In this document: one piece after another, positions 23,594-32,289 of the stretch
Layout of the letters: each line of letters begins with the position of its first letter
How positions within the stretch are numbered: position 1 is the stretch's first letter
DNA from: Sphingomonas canadensis
Lineage (GTDB): Bacteria; Pseudomonadota; Alphaproteobacteria; Sphingomonadales; Sphingomonadaceae
DNA length: 64,000 bases
Reading direction: 5' to 3'
Assembly (NCBI RefSeq): GCF_026013525.1
Contig: NZ_JAPDRA010000001.1
Span: 558,001-622,000 of the forward strand
The notes under the pieces: model-generated
What the model was told of the DNA's origin: nothing
Database searches by the model: none
What the model saw: only the letters and a program-made list of their open reading frames with translations
Made by a program: the position numbers and the translations under genes

Positions 23594-24883
23594 TCAATCC
23601 GCGAAGAGCAGTACCGGCGTTTCGAGCAGCTTCTTGAGCGCCTGGACGAAGCTTGCCGCGTCCCACCCGTCCACCACGCGATGATCGCACGAGATCGACA
23701 GGTTCATCAGCTTGGCGCGCACGATCTCGTCCCCCTGGAACACGGGGCGCTCGACGATCTTGTTCGGGCCGATGATCGCCACTTCCGGCCGGTTGATCAC
23801 CGGCGTGGTGGCGATTCCGCCCAGCGGGCCGAGCGAGGTGACGGTGAGCGTGGAGCCGCTCAGCTCCTCGCTCTTCGCCTTGCCGGTGCGCGCGGCCTCG
23901 GCCAGCCGGGCGATCTCGGTCGCGAGCTGCCAGACGTTGCGGTCCTGCGCGTCGCGGATCACCGGCACCATCAGCCCGGCATCGGTCTGCGTCGCCATGC
24001 CCAGGTGGACACGGCCGTGACGGGTAACCACGCCCGCCTCGTCGTCATAGCGCGCGTTGATCATCGGAAAGGCCGGGATCGTGCGGCAGATCGCGACGAT
24101 CAGCAGCGGCAGCATCGTGAGCTTGGGGCGGCCGCCGCGATTGGCGTTCAGGTCCGCGCGCATGTCCTCCAGCGCGGTGACGTCGATTTCCTCGACATAT
24201 GCGAAATGGGGTATCGTGCGCTTGGATGCGGCCATGTTCTCGGCGATGCGGCGGCGCATGCCGATGACCTTGATCGCCTCATCCTCGCGCGCACGGCTGG
24301 CATGGGGGGCGTGATAGCCCTGGGCGCCGCCATAGCGCAGATAGGCGTCGAGATCGGCGTGGCGGATGCGATCGCCCTCGGCAGGCTTCACGGACGCCAG
24401 GTCGATCCCCAGGTCCTGCGCACGCGCGCGGACCGCGGGGCTGGCGAGGACATGCGCGCGGGCGCCGGGCTCGGCCACTTCCTCCATCCGGCCTGCGTTT
24501 GCCGAAGGCCGGCTCTCCACGGGCGCTTCGCCTCCGGCCCGGGGCGCCTCGGCGGGCTCGGCGCGAACCGGGGCGGGTTCTTCGACGGCCGGCGTCTCCG
24601 CCGCGATAGGCGCTTCGGCCGGTGCTTCCGCCTCGCCCTCGCCTTCGACCTCGATCACCATCAGCGCCGATCCGATCGGCACCATCTCGCCCACCTCGCC
24701 GGCCAGCGCGACGACCCGGCCGGAGACGGGCGATTCCATCTCCACCGTCGCCTTGTCGGTCATCATGTCGGCGACCTGCTGGTCCTCCTCCACGCGATCG
24801 CCGACCTTCACGTGCCAGGCGACGATCTCGGCCTCGGCGATGCCTTCGCCGATATCGGGGAGACGGAAGGTGAAGCGTGCCAT
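23594..24883 (-). CDS. bkdB: 2-oxoacid dehydrogenase E2 (dihydrolipoamide acyltransferase), branched-chain type
   Basis: E2 forms the core of the branched-chain 2-oxoacid dehydrogenase complex, passing the acyl group from E1 to CoA. The 429 residues show a lipoyl domain (1-77) with Lys44 in M-T-D-K-A-T-V-E-M and a long Ala/Glu/Pro linker. A peripheral-subunit-binding domain follows (A-S-P-A-V-R-A-R-A-Q-D-L-G-I-D-L), then a catalytic domain ending with S-C-D-H-R-V-V-D-G-W-D, which contains the active-site His. It lies seven bases after E1 beta. No E3 (lipoamide dehydrogenase) gene is adjacent, so that subunit must come from elsewhere. Confidence 0.95.
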   Translation of the reverse strand: MARFTFRLPDIGEGIAEAEIVAWHVKVGDRVEEDQQVADMMTDKATVEMESPVSGRVVALAGEVGEMVPIGSALMVIEVEGEGEAEAPAEAPIAAETPAVEEPAPVRAEPAEAPRAGGEAPVESRPSANAGRMEEVAEPGARAHVLASPAVRARAQDLGIDLASVKPAEGDRIRHADLDAYLRYGGAQGYHAPHASRAREDEAIKVIGMRRRIAENMAASKRTIPHFAYVEEIDVTALEDMRADLNANRGGRPKLTMLPLLIVAICRTIPAFPMINARYDDEAGVVTRHGRVHLGMATQTDAGLMVPVIRDAQDRNVWQLATEIARLAEAARTGKAKSEELSGSTLTVTSLGPLGGIATTPVINRPEVAIIGPNKIVERPVFQGDEIVRAKLMNLSISCDHRVVDGWDAASFVQALKKLLETPVLLFAD

Positions 24884-24890
24884 GGCCGGG

Positions 24891-25904
24891 TCAGTCCTTC
24901 AGGATCTTCTTGAGCGCCTCGCCGATGCGGACAGGGCCGGGGAAATAGGCCCATTCGAGGCTGTGGGGATAGGGCGTGTCGAAGCCCGTGACGCGCTCCA
25001 CCGGGGCTTCGAGGTGGTAGAAACAGCGTTCAGTGACGAGCGCGGACAGCTCGGCGCCGAAGCCGCCGGTGCGCGTCGCCTCATGCACGATCATGCAGCG
25101 GCCGGTCTTTCGCACGCTTTCCTCGATCGCCTCGATGTCGAGCGGAACCAGCGTGCGCAGATCGATGATCTCCGCATCGACGCCCAGCTCCTCGATCGTG
25201 GTGGCGACGACATGGACCATCGTGCCGTAGCACAGGATCGTCACCGCCTCGCCCGGGCGCACCACCGCGGCCTTGCCCAGCGGCACCTTGTAATATCCCT
25301 CGGGCACCTCGGCGCCGGGGTGATCGGCCCAGGTCCTGGCGGGGCGGTCGTAATGGCCGTGGAAGGGGCCGTTGTAGATGCGCTTGGGCTCGAAGAAGAT
25401 GACGGGATCATTGTCCTCGATCGCGGCGATCAGCAGCCCCTTGGCGTCATAGGGGGTGGACGGGATCACCGTCTTCAGGCCCGAGACATGGGTGAAAATG
25501 CCTTCGGGGCTCTGGCTGTGCGTCTGCCCGCCGAAGATGCCGCCGCCGAAGGGGGATCGCACCGTGATCGGCGCGATGAAATCGGCGTTGGAGCGATAGC
25601 GCAGCCGCGCCGCCTCGCTCACGAGCTGGTCGAGCGCGGGATAGATATAGTCGGCGAACTGGATCTCCGGCACCGGGCGCAGGCCATAGGCGCCCATGCC
25701 CACCGCCACGCCGATGATGCCGCATTCGGTGATCGGCGTGTCGAACACGCGCGTCTTGCCATATTTGGCCTGGAGCCCCGCGGTCGCGCGGAACACGCCG
25801 CCGAAATAGCCCACGTCCTCGCCCATCACGATCACGTCGGGATCGCGCGCCATCATCACGTCCATCGCGGAGTTGATGGCCTGGATCATGTTCATGTGCG
25901 CCAT
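24891..25904 (-). CDS. 2-oxoisovalerate dehydrogenase E1 beta subunit
   Basis: The 337 residues equal the usual length. The protein begins M-N-M-I-Q-A-I-N-S-A-M-D and contains V-I-V-M-G-E-D-V-G-Y-F-G-G-V-F-R-A-T, F-D-T-P-I-T-E-C-G-I-I-G-V, Q-F-A-D-Y-I-Y-P-A and S-P-F-G-G-G-I-F-G-G-Q-T-H-S-Q-S, all conserved in branched-chain E1 beta. With E1 alpha it builds the thiamine diphosphate active site that decarboxylates the keto acids of Val, Ile and Leu. The start overlaps the E1 alpha stop by one base (TGATG). Confidence 0.95.
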   Translation of the reverse strand: MAHMNMIQAINSAMDVMMARDPDVIVMGEDVGYFGGVFRATAGLQAKYGKTRVFDTPITECGIIGVAVGMGAYGLRPVPEIQFADYIYPALDQLVSEAARLRYRSNADFIAPITVRSPFGGGIFGGQTHSQSPEGIFTHVSGLKTVIPSTPYDAKGLLIAAIEDNDPVIFFEPKRIYNGPFHGHYDRPARTWADHPGAEVPEGYYKVPLGKAAVVRPGEAVTILCYGTMVHVVATTIEELGVDAEIIDLRTLVPLDIEAIEESVRKTGRCMIVHEATRTGGFGAELSALVTERCFYHLEAPVERVTGFDTPYPHSLEWAYFPGPVRIGEALKKILKD

Positions 25905-27172
25905 CAGATTCCCGCCGCCTTCCGCTCGTCGATCATCTGCTGGCATTGTTCCTTCAGATGCCAGGGCATCTCCTCGAACACGCCCTCGAACATCGTTTCG
26001 AACGGCTGGTGCATGCCATGGCCCAGGATGCCGTTCTTCTCCGCCTCCTTCTGTGCGGCCTTCACCCGTTCGGCGCATTCCAGGTCCATCGCGGCGTGGC
26101 GCTCCGCGTCCCATTCGCCGATCGCGATCAGGTGCTGCTTCAGCCGCACGACGGGATCGCCCAGCGGCCAATGGCTGTATTCCTGCGCGCTGCGATAGGC
26201 GGAAGGATCGTCGGAGGTGGAATGGCCCTCCGCGCGATAGGTGAAATGCTCGATCAGCGTCGGTCCCTGGTTGGTGCGCGCGCGTTCGGCCGCCCATTGG
26301 GTGGCGGCATGCACGGCCAGCGGATCGTTGCCGTCCACGCGCAGCCCGGCGATGCCATAGCCGATCGCCCGCGCGGCGAAGGTGGTCGCCTCCGCGCCGG
26401 CAAAGCCGGAGAAGCTGCTGATCGCCCACTGGTTGTTGACGACGTTGAAGATCACCGGCGCGCGATAGACGGTGGCGAAGGTGAGCGCGGAGTGGAAGTC
26501 GCCCTCCGCCGTCGATCCCTCGCCGCACCAGGTGGCGGCGATGCGGCTGTCGCCCTTGGCGGCGCTGGCCATCGCCCAGCCGACGGCCTGGGGATATTGC
26601 GTCGTCAGGTTGCCGGAGATCGAGAAGAAGCCATAGTCTCGCGCCGAATACATGATCGGGAGCTGGCGGCCCTTCAGCGTGTCGCCCTTGTTCGAATAGA
26701 TCTGGTTCATCAGCCCGGCCAGCGGATGGCCGCGCGCGATCAGGATGCCCTGCTGGCGATAGCTGGGGAAGCACATGTCGTCGCTTGCCAGCGCGTGCGC
26801 CGCGGCCACCGCCACCGCCTCCTCGCCGGTCGACTTCATGTAGAAGCTGGTCTTGCCCTGGCGCTGGGCGCGGAACATACGCTCGTCGAAGGCGCGGGTC
26901 AGCGCCATGTCGCGCAGCATCGCGCGAAGCGTATCGGGCGAGAGGCGCGGGTCCCACGGACCCACCGCGCGCCCTTCATCGTCCAGCACGCGGACCAGCG
27001 AATAGGCCAGCTCGTGGAAGCTCGATGCGGGGTCCGCGGTGTCCGGGCGGCGGGCCGCGCCGGCCGGGGGAACCGCGATGTCGCCGAAATCGACCTCGTC
27101 GCCTGGCCGGAAGCGTGGCTCGGGCACGTGCAGCGATAGTGGCGGCAGGTTGGAACGCCGTGCGTCCGTCAC
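25904..27172 (-). CDS. 2-oxoisovalerate dehydrogenase E1 alpha subunit
   Basis: The protein has about 422 residues. The thiamine-diphosphate motif runs from C-G-E-G-S-T-A-E-G-D near residue 215 to N-V-V-N-N-Q-W-A-I, and the phosphorylation-loop-like Y-R-A-E-G-H-S-T-S-D-D-P-S follows near 300. An approximately 60-residue N-terminal extension before S-F-H-E-L-A-Y is usual for bacterial branched-chain E1 alpha. I choose GTG 27172, six bases after GGAGAG, over TTG at 27187. It is the first gene of the E1 alpha-E1 beta-E2 operon. Confidence 0.94.
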   Translation of the reverse strand: MTDARRSNLPPLSLHVPEPRFRPGDEVDFGDIAVPPAGAARRPDTADPASSFHELAYSLVRVLDDEGRAVGPWDPRLSPDTLRAMLRDMALTRAFDERMFRAQRQGKTSFYMKSTGEEAVAVAAAHALASDDMCFPSYRQQGILIARGHPLAGLMNQIYSNKGDTLKGRQLPIMYSARDYGFFSISGNLTTQYPQAVGWAMASAAKGDSRIAATWCGEGSTAEGDFHSALTFATVYRAPVIFNVVNNQWAISSFSGFAGAEATTFAARAIGYGIAGLRVDGNDPLAVHAATQWAAERARTNQGPTLIEHFTYRAEGHSTSDDPSAYRSAQEYSHWPLGDPVVRLKQHLIAIGEWDAERHAAMDLECAERVKAAQKEAEKNGILGHGMHQPFETMFEGVFEEMPWHLKEQCQQMIDERKAAGI

Positions 27173-27486
27173 GTCACTCTCCGGCAATCGGTCCGCATCG
27201 TTGCAGGAAACGCGCGGACTCGGGTTCGATTTCCTTGTTATAAAATTTCAACGGGCTTTGCAAGAAGGGCAGATGTTCTGACCTATTCCGCCTTCCGGCG
27301 GCGTCGCTTCCAGCCGTGCGCGCGGGCGATTGCGGCATTCTTGCAACAATGCTGCGACGCAATGCGTGCAAGTGCGAAAAAGAGGCGCGGAAACGCCGCG
27401 TCCCCCTCGCCTTTGTTGCGGCTTTTTGTCACCGTGAAGACGGCATCGTTGCGATGCAACACTCAGCGTTCATCGGGAGGGCATAG
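27173..27486. promoter_or_regulatory. Intergenic control region between the bkd operon and the TonB receptor
   Basis: The 314 bases hold no gene. For the leftward bkd operon, TTGCAA (27263-27258) and TATAAC (27242-27237) are possible -35 and -10 boxes with a short 15-bp spacer, in the most AT-rich part. On the receptor side a perfect 6-bp hairpin, GCATCG-TTG-CGATGC at 27443-27457, lies in what should be the leader, about 30 bases before the start codon and just ahead of the GGGAGGGC ribosome-binding site. Both assignments are tentative. Confidence 0.4.
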
Positions 27487-29700
27487 ATGAAGCAGATTCG
27501 ATCGATTACCGGTTCGCGCGTCCGCTGGCTGAGCGGGGCGGCGATTGCGTCTGCGCTGCTGCTCGGCGCCGCGCCGGCCCAGGCGCAGAGCGACGCGGAA
27601 GGCGCTTATGACGATGAGGACACGATCATCGTCACCGCCCAGCGCCGCGAGGAAAACCTGCAGGACGTGCCGCTTTCGGTCGCCACGCTGCCGCCCGCCC
27701 AGCTCACCAGCATCTTCGATTCGGGCGACGACGTCACCGCGCTCGCCGCGCGCGTGCCCGGCCTCTATGTCGAAAGCTCGAACGGCCGAGCGGCGCCGCG
27801 CTTCTATATCCGCGGCCTGGGCAACACCGATTTCGATCTCGCCGCGTCGCAGCCCGTTTCGGTGCTGATGGACGATGTCGTGCTGGAGAACGTCACGCTG
27901 AAGAGTTCGCCGATCTTCGACATCGAGCAGGTCGAGGTGCTGCGCGGGCCGCAGGGCACGCTGTTCGGCCGCAACACGCCGGCCGGCATCGTGAAGTTTA
28001 CCACCGTGAAGCCCAGCCAGGAGTTCGATTTCCGCGGATCGCTGACCGCCGGCTCGTTCGGCACGGTGACGGCCGATGTCGGCGTGGGCGGCGGGCTGGT
28101 GCCCGATCTGCTCGCGGCGCGCCTTTCGGTGCTGTACCAGCGGCGCAGCGACTGGATCGACAACGCCTTCACCGGTGAAGACAACGCCATGGGCGGGTTC
28201 GAGGAGTTCGCGGTGCGCGGCCAGCTCCTGCTGACGCCCACGGAGGCGCTCAGCCTGCTCGGCAACCTCCATTACCGCAACCTAGACGGCACGGCCGCGA
28301 TCTTCCGCGCCAACATCCTCGGCCCGGGCAACAACAAGCTCAACGCCAATTATGATCGCGACACCGTCTATTACGACGCGGGCGGCAACAACCCGCAGAG
28401 CTATGAGGGCTGGGGCGGATCGCTGAAGGCCGATTATGATTTCGGCGGCGCCGTGTTCACCGCGATCGGCGCCTATGAATCGAGTAAGGGCAGCAGCCGC
28501 GGCGACATCGACGGCGGCAACATGGTGACCGGCCCGGGCTTCATCCCCTTCCCGTCGGACACGCAGGATTCGATCGACCTCGATCAATATACCGCCGAAT
28601 TCCGCGTCGCGAGCACCGGATCGGCGCCGCTGAGCTGGCAGGTCGGCACCTTCTTCTTCGACAGCGACTTCACCGTGCTGACCGAGGGCTTCGCCTTCCC
28701 GCCGCCCACGCTGGTGCGCCACAAGAACCAGAGCTGGGCCGCGTTCGGCCAGGGCAGCTACCAGGCGACCGAATCGTTCAAGGTCACCGCGGGCCTGCGC
28801 TATACGGAGGACGACAAGACCTTCACCGTGATCGGCGGATCGCCGCTCAACGATCGCTCGGTCTCCGACGAGCGGCTGAGCTGGGACGTGAGCCTGATGT
28901 ACGATCTCAGCGCCGACGTGAGCCTCTATACCCGGCTCGCCTCGGGCTTCCGCGCGCCGACGATCCAGGGGCGCGACGTGGCCTTCTTCAACCCGCCCTC
29001 GGTCGCGGCGTCGGAGAAGATCCTTTCGATGGAAGCCGGGTTCAAGGCGCTGATCGCCGATCGCCGCGTCCGCCTGAACGGCGCCTTCTTCCACTATACG
29101 GTGAACGATCCGCAGTTCACCGCGGTGGGCGGCGCGGGCAACCTGGTCCAGTTGCTCAACGCCGATCGCGGCACCGCCTGGGGCTTCGAGCTCGACAGCG
29201 AGTTCCGCCCGGTCGATTCGCTGATCTTCACCATCGGGCTCAGCTACAACAAGACCAAGATCAGCGATTCCTCGCTGGCGGTGGGCGTCTGCGCCCAGTG
29301 CACGGTCACCGATCCGATGATCACCATCGCCGGCACGCCGCGCGCGCTGGTGGACGGCAATCCCTTCCCCAACGCGCCGGAGCTGATCGCGGACTTCACC
29401 GCGCGCTATTCGGTGCCGCTGGGCAGCGGTGGCGAGCTGTTCGCCTTCACCGACTGGGCGTACCAGGGGAAGACCAACCTGTTCCTCTATGAATCGCTGG
29501 AGTTCAACACCGACGATCAGGTCGAGGGCGGCCTGCGCATCGGCTATGCGCGCAGCGACGGCAGCTATGAGATCGCGCTGTTCGCCCGCAACATCACTGA
29601 TGCGGACAATGTGAAGGGCGGCATCGATTTCAACAACAACACCGGCTTCGTGAACGAGCCGCGCACCTTCGGCATCTCGGTGCGCGCCGCGCTGAACTGA
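27487..29700 (+). CDS. TonB-dependent outer-membrane receptor
   Basis: The 737-residue protein has a signal peptide of about 33 residues ending P-A-Q-A-Q-S. A TonB-box/plug region follows (D-T-I-I-V-T-A-Q-R-R-E-E-N-L-Q-D-V-P-L-S-V), then V-E-V-L-R-G-P-Q-G-T-L-F-G-R-N-T-P-A-G, and a long beta-barrel ending in an aromatic-type last strand (R-T-F-G-I-S-V-R-A-A-L-N). Such receptors take up siderophores, carbohydrates or other large nutrients with energy from TonB-ExbBD. The substrate cannot be read from sequence, and there is no adjacent enzyme or regulator. GGGAGGGC precedes the ATG. A strong hairpin follows the stop. Confidence 0.93.
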   Translation: MKQIRSITGSRVRWLSGAAIASALLLGAAPAQAQSDAEGAYDDEDTIIVTAQRREENLQDVPLSVATLPPAQLTSIFDSGDDVTALAARVPGLYVESSNGRAAPRFYIRGLGNTDFDLAASQPVSVLMDDVVLENVTLKSSPIFDIEQVEVLRGPQGTLFGRNTPAGIVKFTTVKPSQEFDFRGSLTAGSFGTVTADVGVGGGLVPDLLAARLSVLYQRRSDWIDNAFTGEDNAMGGFEEFAVRGQLLLTPTEALSLLGNLHYRNLDGTAAIFRANILGPGNNKLNANYDRDTVYYDAGGNNPQSYEGWGGSLKADYDFGGAVFTAIGAYESSKGSSRGDIDGGNMVTGPGFIPFPSDTQDSIDLDQYTAEFRVASTGSAPLSWQVGTFFFDSDFTVLTEGFAFPPPTLVRHKNQSWAAFGQGSYQATESFKVTAGLRYTEDDKTFTVIGGSPLNDRSVSDERLSWDVSLMYDLSADVSLYTRLASGFRAPTIQGRDVAFFNPPSVAASEKILSMEAGFKALIADRRVRLNGAFFHYTVNDPQFTAVGGAGNLVQLLNADRGTAWGFELDSEFRPVDSLIFTIGLSYNKTKISDSSLAVGVCAQCTVTDPMITIAGTPRALVDGNPFPNAPELIADFTARYSVPLGSGGELFAFTDWAYQGKTNLFLYESLEFNTDDQVEGGLRIGYARSDGSYEIALFARNITDADNVKGGIDFNNNTGFVNEPRTFGISVRAALN

Positions 29701-29708
29701 CCTGCCGG

Positions 29709-29737
29709 ATCCGGGTTCAGCAGCGCTGAACCCGGAT
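29709..29737 (+). terminator. Hairpin terminator after the TonB receptor gene
   Basis: ATCCGGGTTCAGC (29709-29721) and GCTGAACCCGGAT (29725-29737) are perfect 13-bp complements with a 3-nt loop, starting nine bases after the stop codon. No long U-tract follows, which is common in GC-rich genomes. Confidence 0.75.
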
Positions 29738-29796
29738 TGCGGCGCCGGCCGCTCCTACGGCAAAGCTGATACGGGCCAGCGTCCGCAAGCTGCCTG

Positions 29797-29839
29797 TTGA
29801 CTCGCGGGCAAATGAGAACAGAATGGGAACATTCTGTTC
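29797..29839 (+). promoter_or_regulatory. SOS promoter and LexA operator of imuA-imuB-dnaE2
   Basis: TTGACT (29797-29802) and CAGAAT (29819-29824), 16 bp apart, form a likely promoter. GAAC-N7-GAAC at 29816-29830 is the reverse complement of the alphaproteobacterial LexA box GTTC-N7-GTTC and covers the -10. The same bases belong to a perfect 9-bp inverted repeat, GAACAGAAT (29816-29824) and ATTCTGTTC (29831-29839), so three half-sites occur here. This places the downstream mutasome under SOS control. Confidence 0.82.
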
Positions 29840-29861
29840 TCCAGCCGAGTCCCGAGTCGCC

Positions 29862-30608
29862 GTGGCCGATCCCGCCGTTCTTGCCAAGCTCCGCGAAACG
29901 CTGCGCGCGATAGAGGCGCCCGCGCTGCGTCGGCGCCCCGTGCTGCCGGTCGGCATCGCACCGATCGATGCGCGGCTCGCCGATGGCGGGCTCCGGCTGG
30001 ATGCGCTGCATGAGGCGGCGGGAGCGAGTGCCGATCTGGCGGACGATTGCGCCGCCACGCTGTTCCTTGCCGGCATCGCCGCGCGTGCCTGGGGGCCTGT
30101 CCTCTGGGTGGTGCGGCGGCGCGATCTGTTCGCGCCGGGGCTGGCGCAGGCCGGGCTGTCGGCGCGGCGCCTGCTCTATGCCGAGGCGCGCGACGACGAC
30201 GAACTGATGGCGATGATGGAGGAAGGGCTGCGCCACCGCGGGCTGGGCGCGGTGATCGGCGAGGTGCGTCGCGCCGACATGGCGGCGACGCGGCGGCTTC
30301 AGCTCGCGGCGGAGGGCGGGCGCACGATCGCGCTGCTGCTGCGCCGTCACGGGCGCGCGGGCAGCGATCCGCTGCGCCCGCCGTCTGCCGCGGTGACGCG
30401 CTGGAAGGTGGCGCCAACGCCCTCGGCGGCGCTGCCGGTGGAGGGCGTGGGGCGGCCGCGCTGGCGGCTCGATCTCGTGCGCCAGCGCGGCGGAGAGGGC
30501 GGAAACTGGATCGTGGAGGCATGCGATGAAACGGGTCGCTGCGCTCTGCCTGCCGATGTGGCCGGTCGAACGGCTGCGGCGCGCAGAGCGGACCGCCGCG
30601 CCGCCTGA
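29862..30608 (+). CDS. imuA: ImuA, SOS mutasome component
   Basis: ImuA is a RecA/SulA-like accessory protein that works with ImuB and DnaE2 in error-prone lesion bypass. From GTG 29862 it is 248 residues and begins V-A-D-P-A-V-L-A-K-L-R-E-T-L-R-A-I-E, the usual ImuA N-terminus; the core includes R-L-D-A-L-H-E-A-A-G and P-V-L-W-V-V-R-R-R-D-L-F. An ATG at 29823 was rejected as start because it lies inside the promoter and operator. The C-terminal 83 bases overlap imuB in another frame. Confidence 0.87.
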   Translation: MADPAVLAKLRETLRAIEAPALRRRPVLPVGIAPIDARLADGGLRLDALHEAAGASADLADDCAATLFLAGIAARAWGPVLWVVRRRDLFAPGLAQAGLSARRLLYAEARDDDELMAMMEEGLRHRGLGAVIGEVRRADMAATRRLQLAAEGGRTIALLLRRHGRAGSDPLRPPSAAVTRWKVAPTPSAALPVEGVGRPRWRLDLVRQRGGEGGNWIVEACDETGRCALPADVAGRTAAARRADRRAA

Positions 30609-32289
30609 GCCGCGCGAACCCCCGGCCGGGCTGCCCGGGCCACCCGTGCCGTTCCCGCCCGCCGCCGGCGGACGCCGGGCCGCGCGGCACGAGGGGCATT
30701 GGCGCCCCGGCGCGCGCTGGGCGGGCGACGATTCGCCATCCGCCGCCGGGCATGGGGCGGGCGGGGCGCCTTCGGGCGAATCCTCCGCGCGGGCGCCGCT
30801 GCTCCTCTCCGAACGCAGCGGCAATCGCGTGCTGATCCATGCCGCCTGCCCGCGCGCGCTGGCGCTGGGGCTGGTGCCGGGCATGGCGATCACCCAGGCG
30901 CGTGCGCAGGTGCCCGGGCTCGATATCCGTCCCGCTGATCCGGCGGGGGACCGGGCGGCGCTGGCCCGGCTGGCGGCGGCGCTGGCGCGGCGCTGGTCGC
31001 CGGTGGTTGCGCTGGCGGGCGAAGCCACGCTGCTGCTCGATCTGACCGGGGTCGCGCACCTCTTCGGCGGAGAGGCGGCAATGGCGCGGCGGCTCGTCCG
31101 GCTGCTCGCGCGGCTGGGCTTTTCGGCGCGGATCGCGGTGGCCGATACGGCGGGCGCGGCCTGGGCGCTGGCGCATCATGGCGCGGATGCCGTGGCCCTC
31201 TGCCCGCCCGGTGCGCATGCCGATACCCTGGCCGCGCTGCCGCCCGAGGCATTGCGGATCGGCGAGGATGCGGCGGAGCTGCTGCGCAGGTTCGGCATCG
31301 TGCGCACCGGCACGCTGATGGCGATGCCGCGCGCGCCGTTGGTCCGCCGCTTCGGTGCCCGGCTGGCGCTGCGGCTCGATCAGGCGCTGGGCCATGCGCC
31401 GGAGCCGCTCGATCCGGTGGTGCCGCCGCGCTTCATCGCCGTGGGCCGCCGTTTCGCCGAACCCCTGGCCACCGCCGATGCGATCGGACATTGGCTGGGC
31501 CGGCTGGCAGCGGAGCTGGGCGAGGCGCTGGCCGGAGCCGGGCGCGGCGCGCGCATGGTGGCGTTGGTGGCCGACCGGGTCGACGGCGTGCCCCAGCGGA
31601 TCGCGATCGGCCTGGCCCGCGCCAGCCGCGATCCGCTGCATATCGCCCGGCTGCTCGCCCGGCGGATCGAGGCGATCGATCCCGGCTATGGCATCGACGC
31701 GCTGACGCTCCATGTCCGCCGTTCGGAGCCGCTCGACCCCCAGCCGGTGGGCGAGGCGATCGATGGTGCGCAGCCGCCCGATCTTGCCCCGCTGGTCGAT
31801 ACGCTGGCGACGCGGGTGGGCATGGCCGGGCTGTGGCGGGCGGCGCCGGTGGAAAGCGACGTGCCCGAACGATCGGTGACGCGCGCCTCCCCGCTCGATC
31901 CGCCGGGCCAGCCGCAGCCGCCGATGAAGCCCGACGACGTCCGCCGTCTCGATCGCGCCGGGCCGCTGCCGCCCTGGCATGCCCGCTGGCCGCGCCCTGC
32001 CCGGCTGCTCACCCGGCCGGAGCGGCTCGATCACGTGCTGGCCGAACTGCCCGATCAGCCGCCGCGCCGCTTCACCTGGCGCGGCGTGGCGCATCGCGTT
32101 GTCCGCGCCGACGGGCCGGAGCGGGTGCATGGCGAATGGTGGAAGCGGCTGAGCGAGGTCCACGGATCGCGCGATTATTTCCGGGTCGAGGACGAGGCCG
32201 GGCGGCGATACTGGCTGTTCCGCCGCGGTGACGGCGAGCGCGCGGAGACGGGCGACCTGAGCTGGTATCTCCACGGCGTGTTCGGATGA
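30526..32289 (+). CDS. imuB: ImuB, Y-family polymerase-like mutasome protein
   Basis: This 587-residue relative of Y-family polymerases is normally inactive as a polymerase and acts as the hub linking DnaE2, ImuA and the beta clamp. It opens M-K-R-V-A-A-L-C-L-P-M-W-P-V-E-R, has an unusually long Pro/Gly/Ala-rich insertion (about 27-90), then C-P-R-A-L-A-L-G-L-V-P-G-M and a little-finger-like region. In Y-family enzymes the acidic catalytic triad sits in this core; I do not see it, as expected for ImuB. It overlaps imuA by 83 bases and dnaE2 by four (ATGA). Confidence 0.92.
   Translation: MKRVAALCLPMWPVERLRRAERTAAPPEPREPPAGLPGPPVPFPPAAGGRRAARHEGHWRPGARWAGDDSPSAAGHGAGGAPSGESSARAPLLLSERSGNRVLIHAACPRALALGLVPGMAITQARAQVPGLDIRPADPAGDRAALARLAAALARRWSPVVALAGEATLLLDLTGVAHLFGGEAAMARRLVRLLARLGFSARIAVADTAGAAWALAHHGADAVALCPPGAHADTLAALPPEALRIGEDAAELLRRFGIVRTGTLMAMPRAPLVRRFGARLALRLDQALGHAPEPLDPVVPPRFIAVGRRFAEPLATADAIGHWLGRLAAELGEALAGAGRGARMVALVADRVDGVPQRIAIGLARASRDPLHIARLLARRIEAIDPGYGIDALTLHVRRSEPLDPQPVGEAIDGAQPPDLAPLVDTLATRVGMAGLWRAAPVESDVPERSVTRASPLDPPGQPQPPMKPDDVRRLDRAGPLPPWHARWPRPARLLTRPERLDHVLAELPDQPPRRFTWRGVAHRVVRADGPERVHGEWWKRLSEVHGSRDYFRVEDEAGRRYWLFRRGDGERAETGDLSWYLHGVFG

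Noticed and set aside
29823..29861. ATG at 29823 as the imuA start
   Set aside because: It lies within the -10 and LexA operator, upstream of the likely transcription start. GTG 29862 gives the expected ImuA N-terminus.
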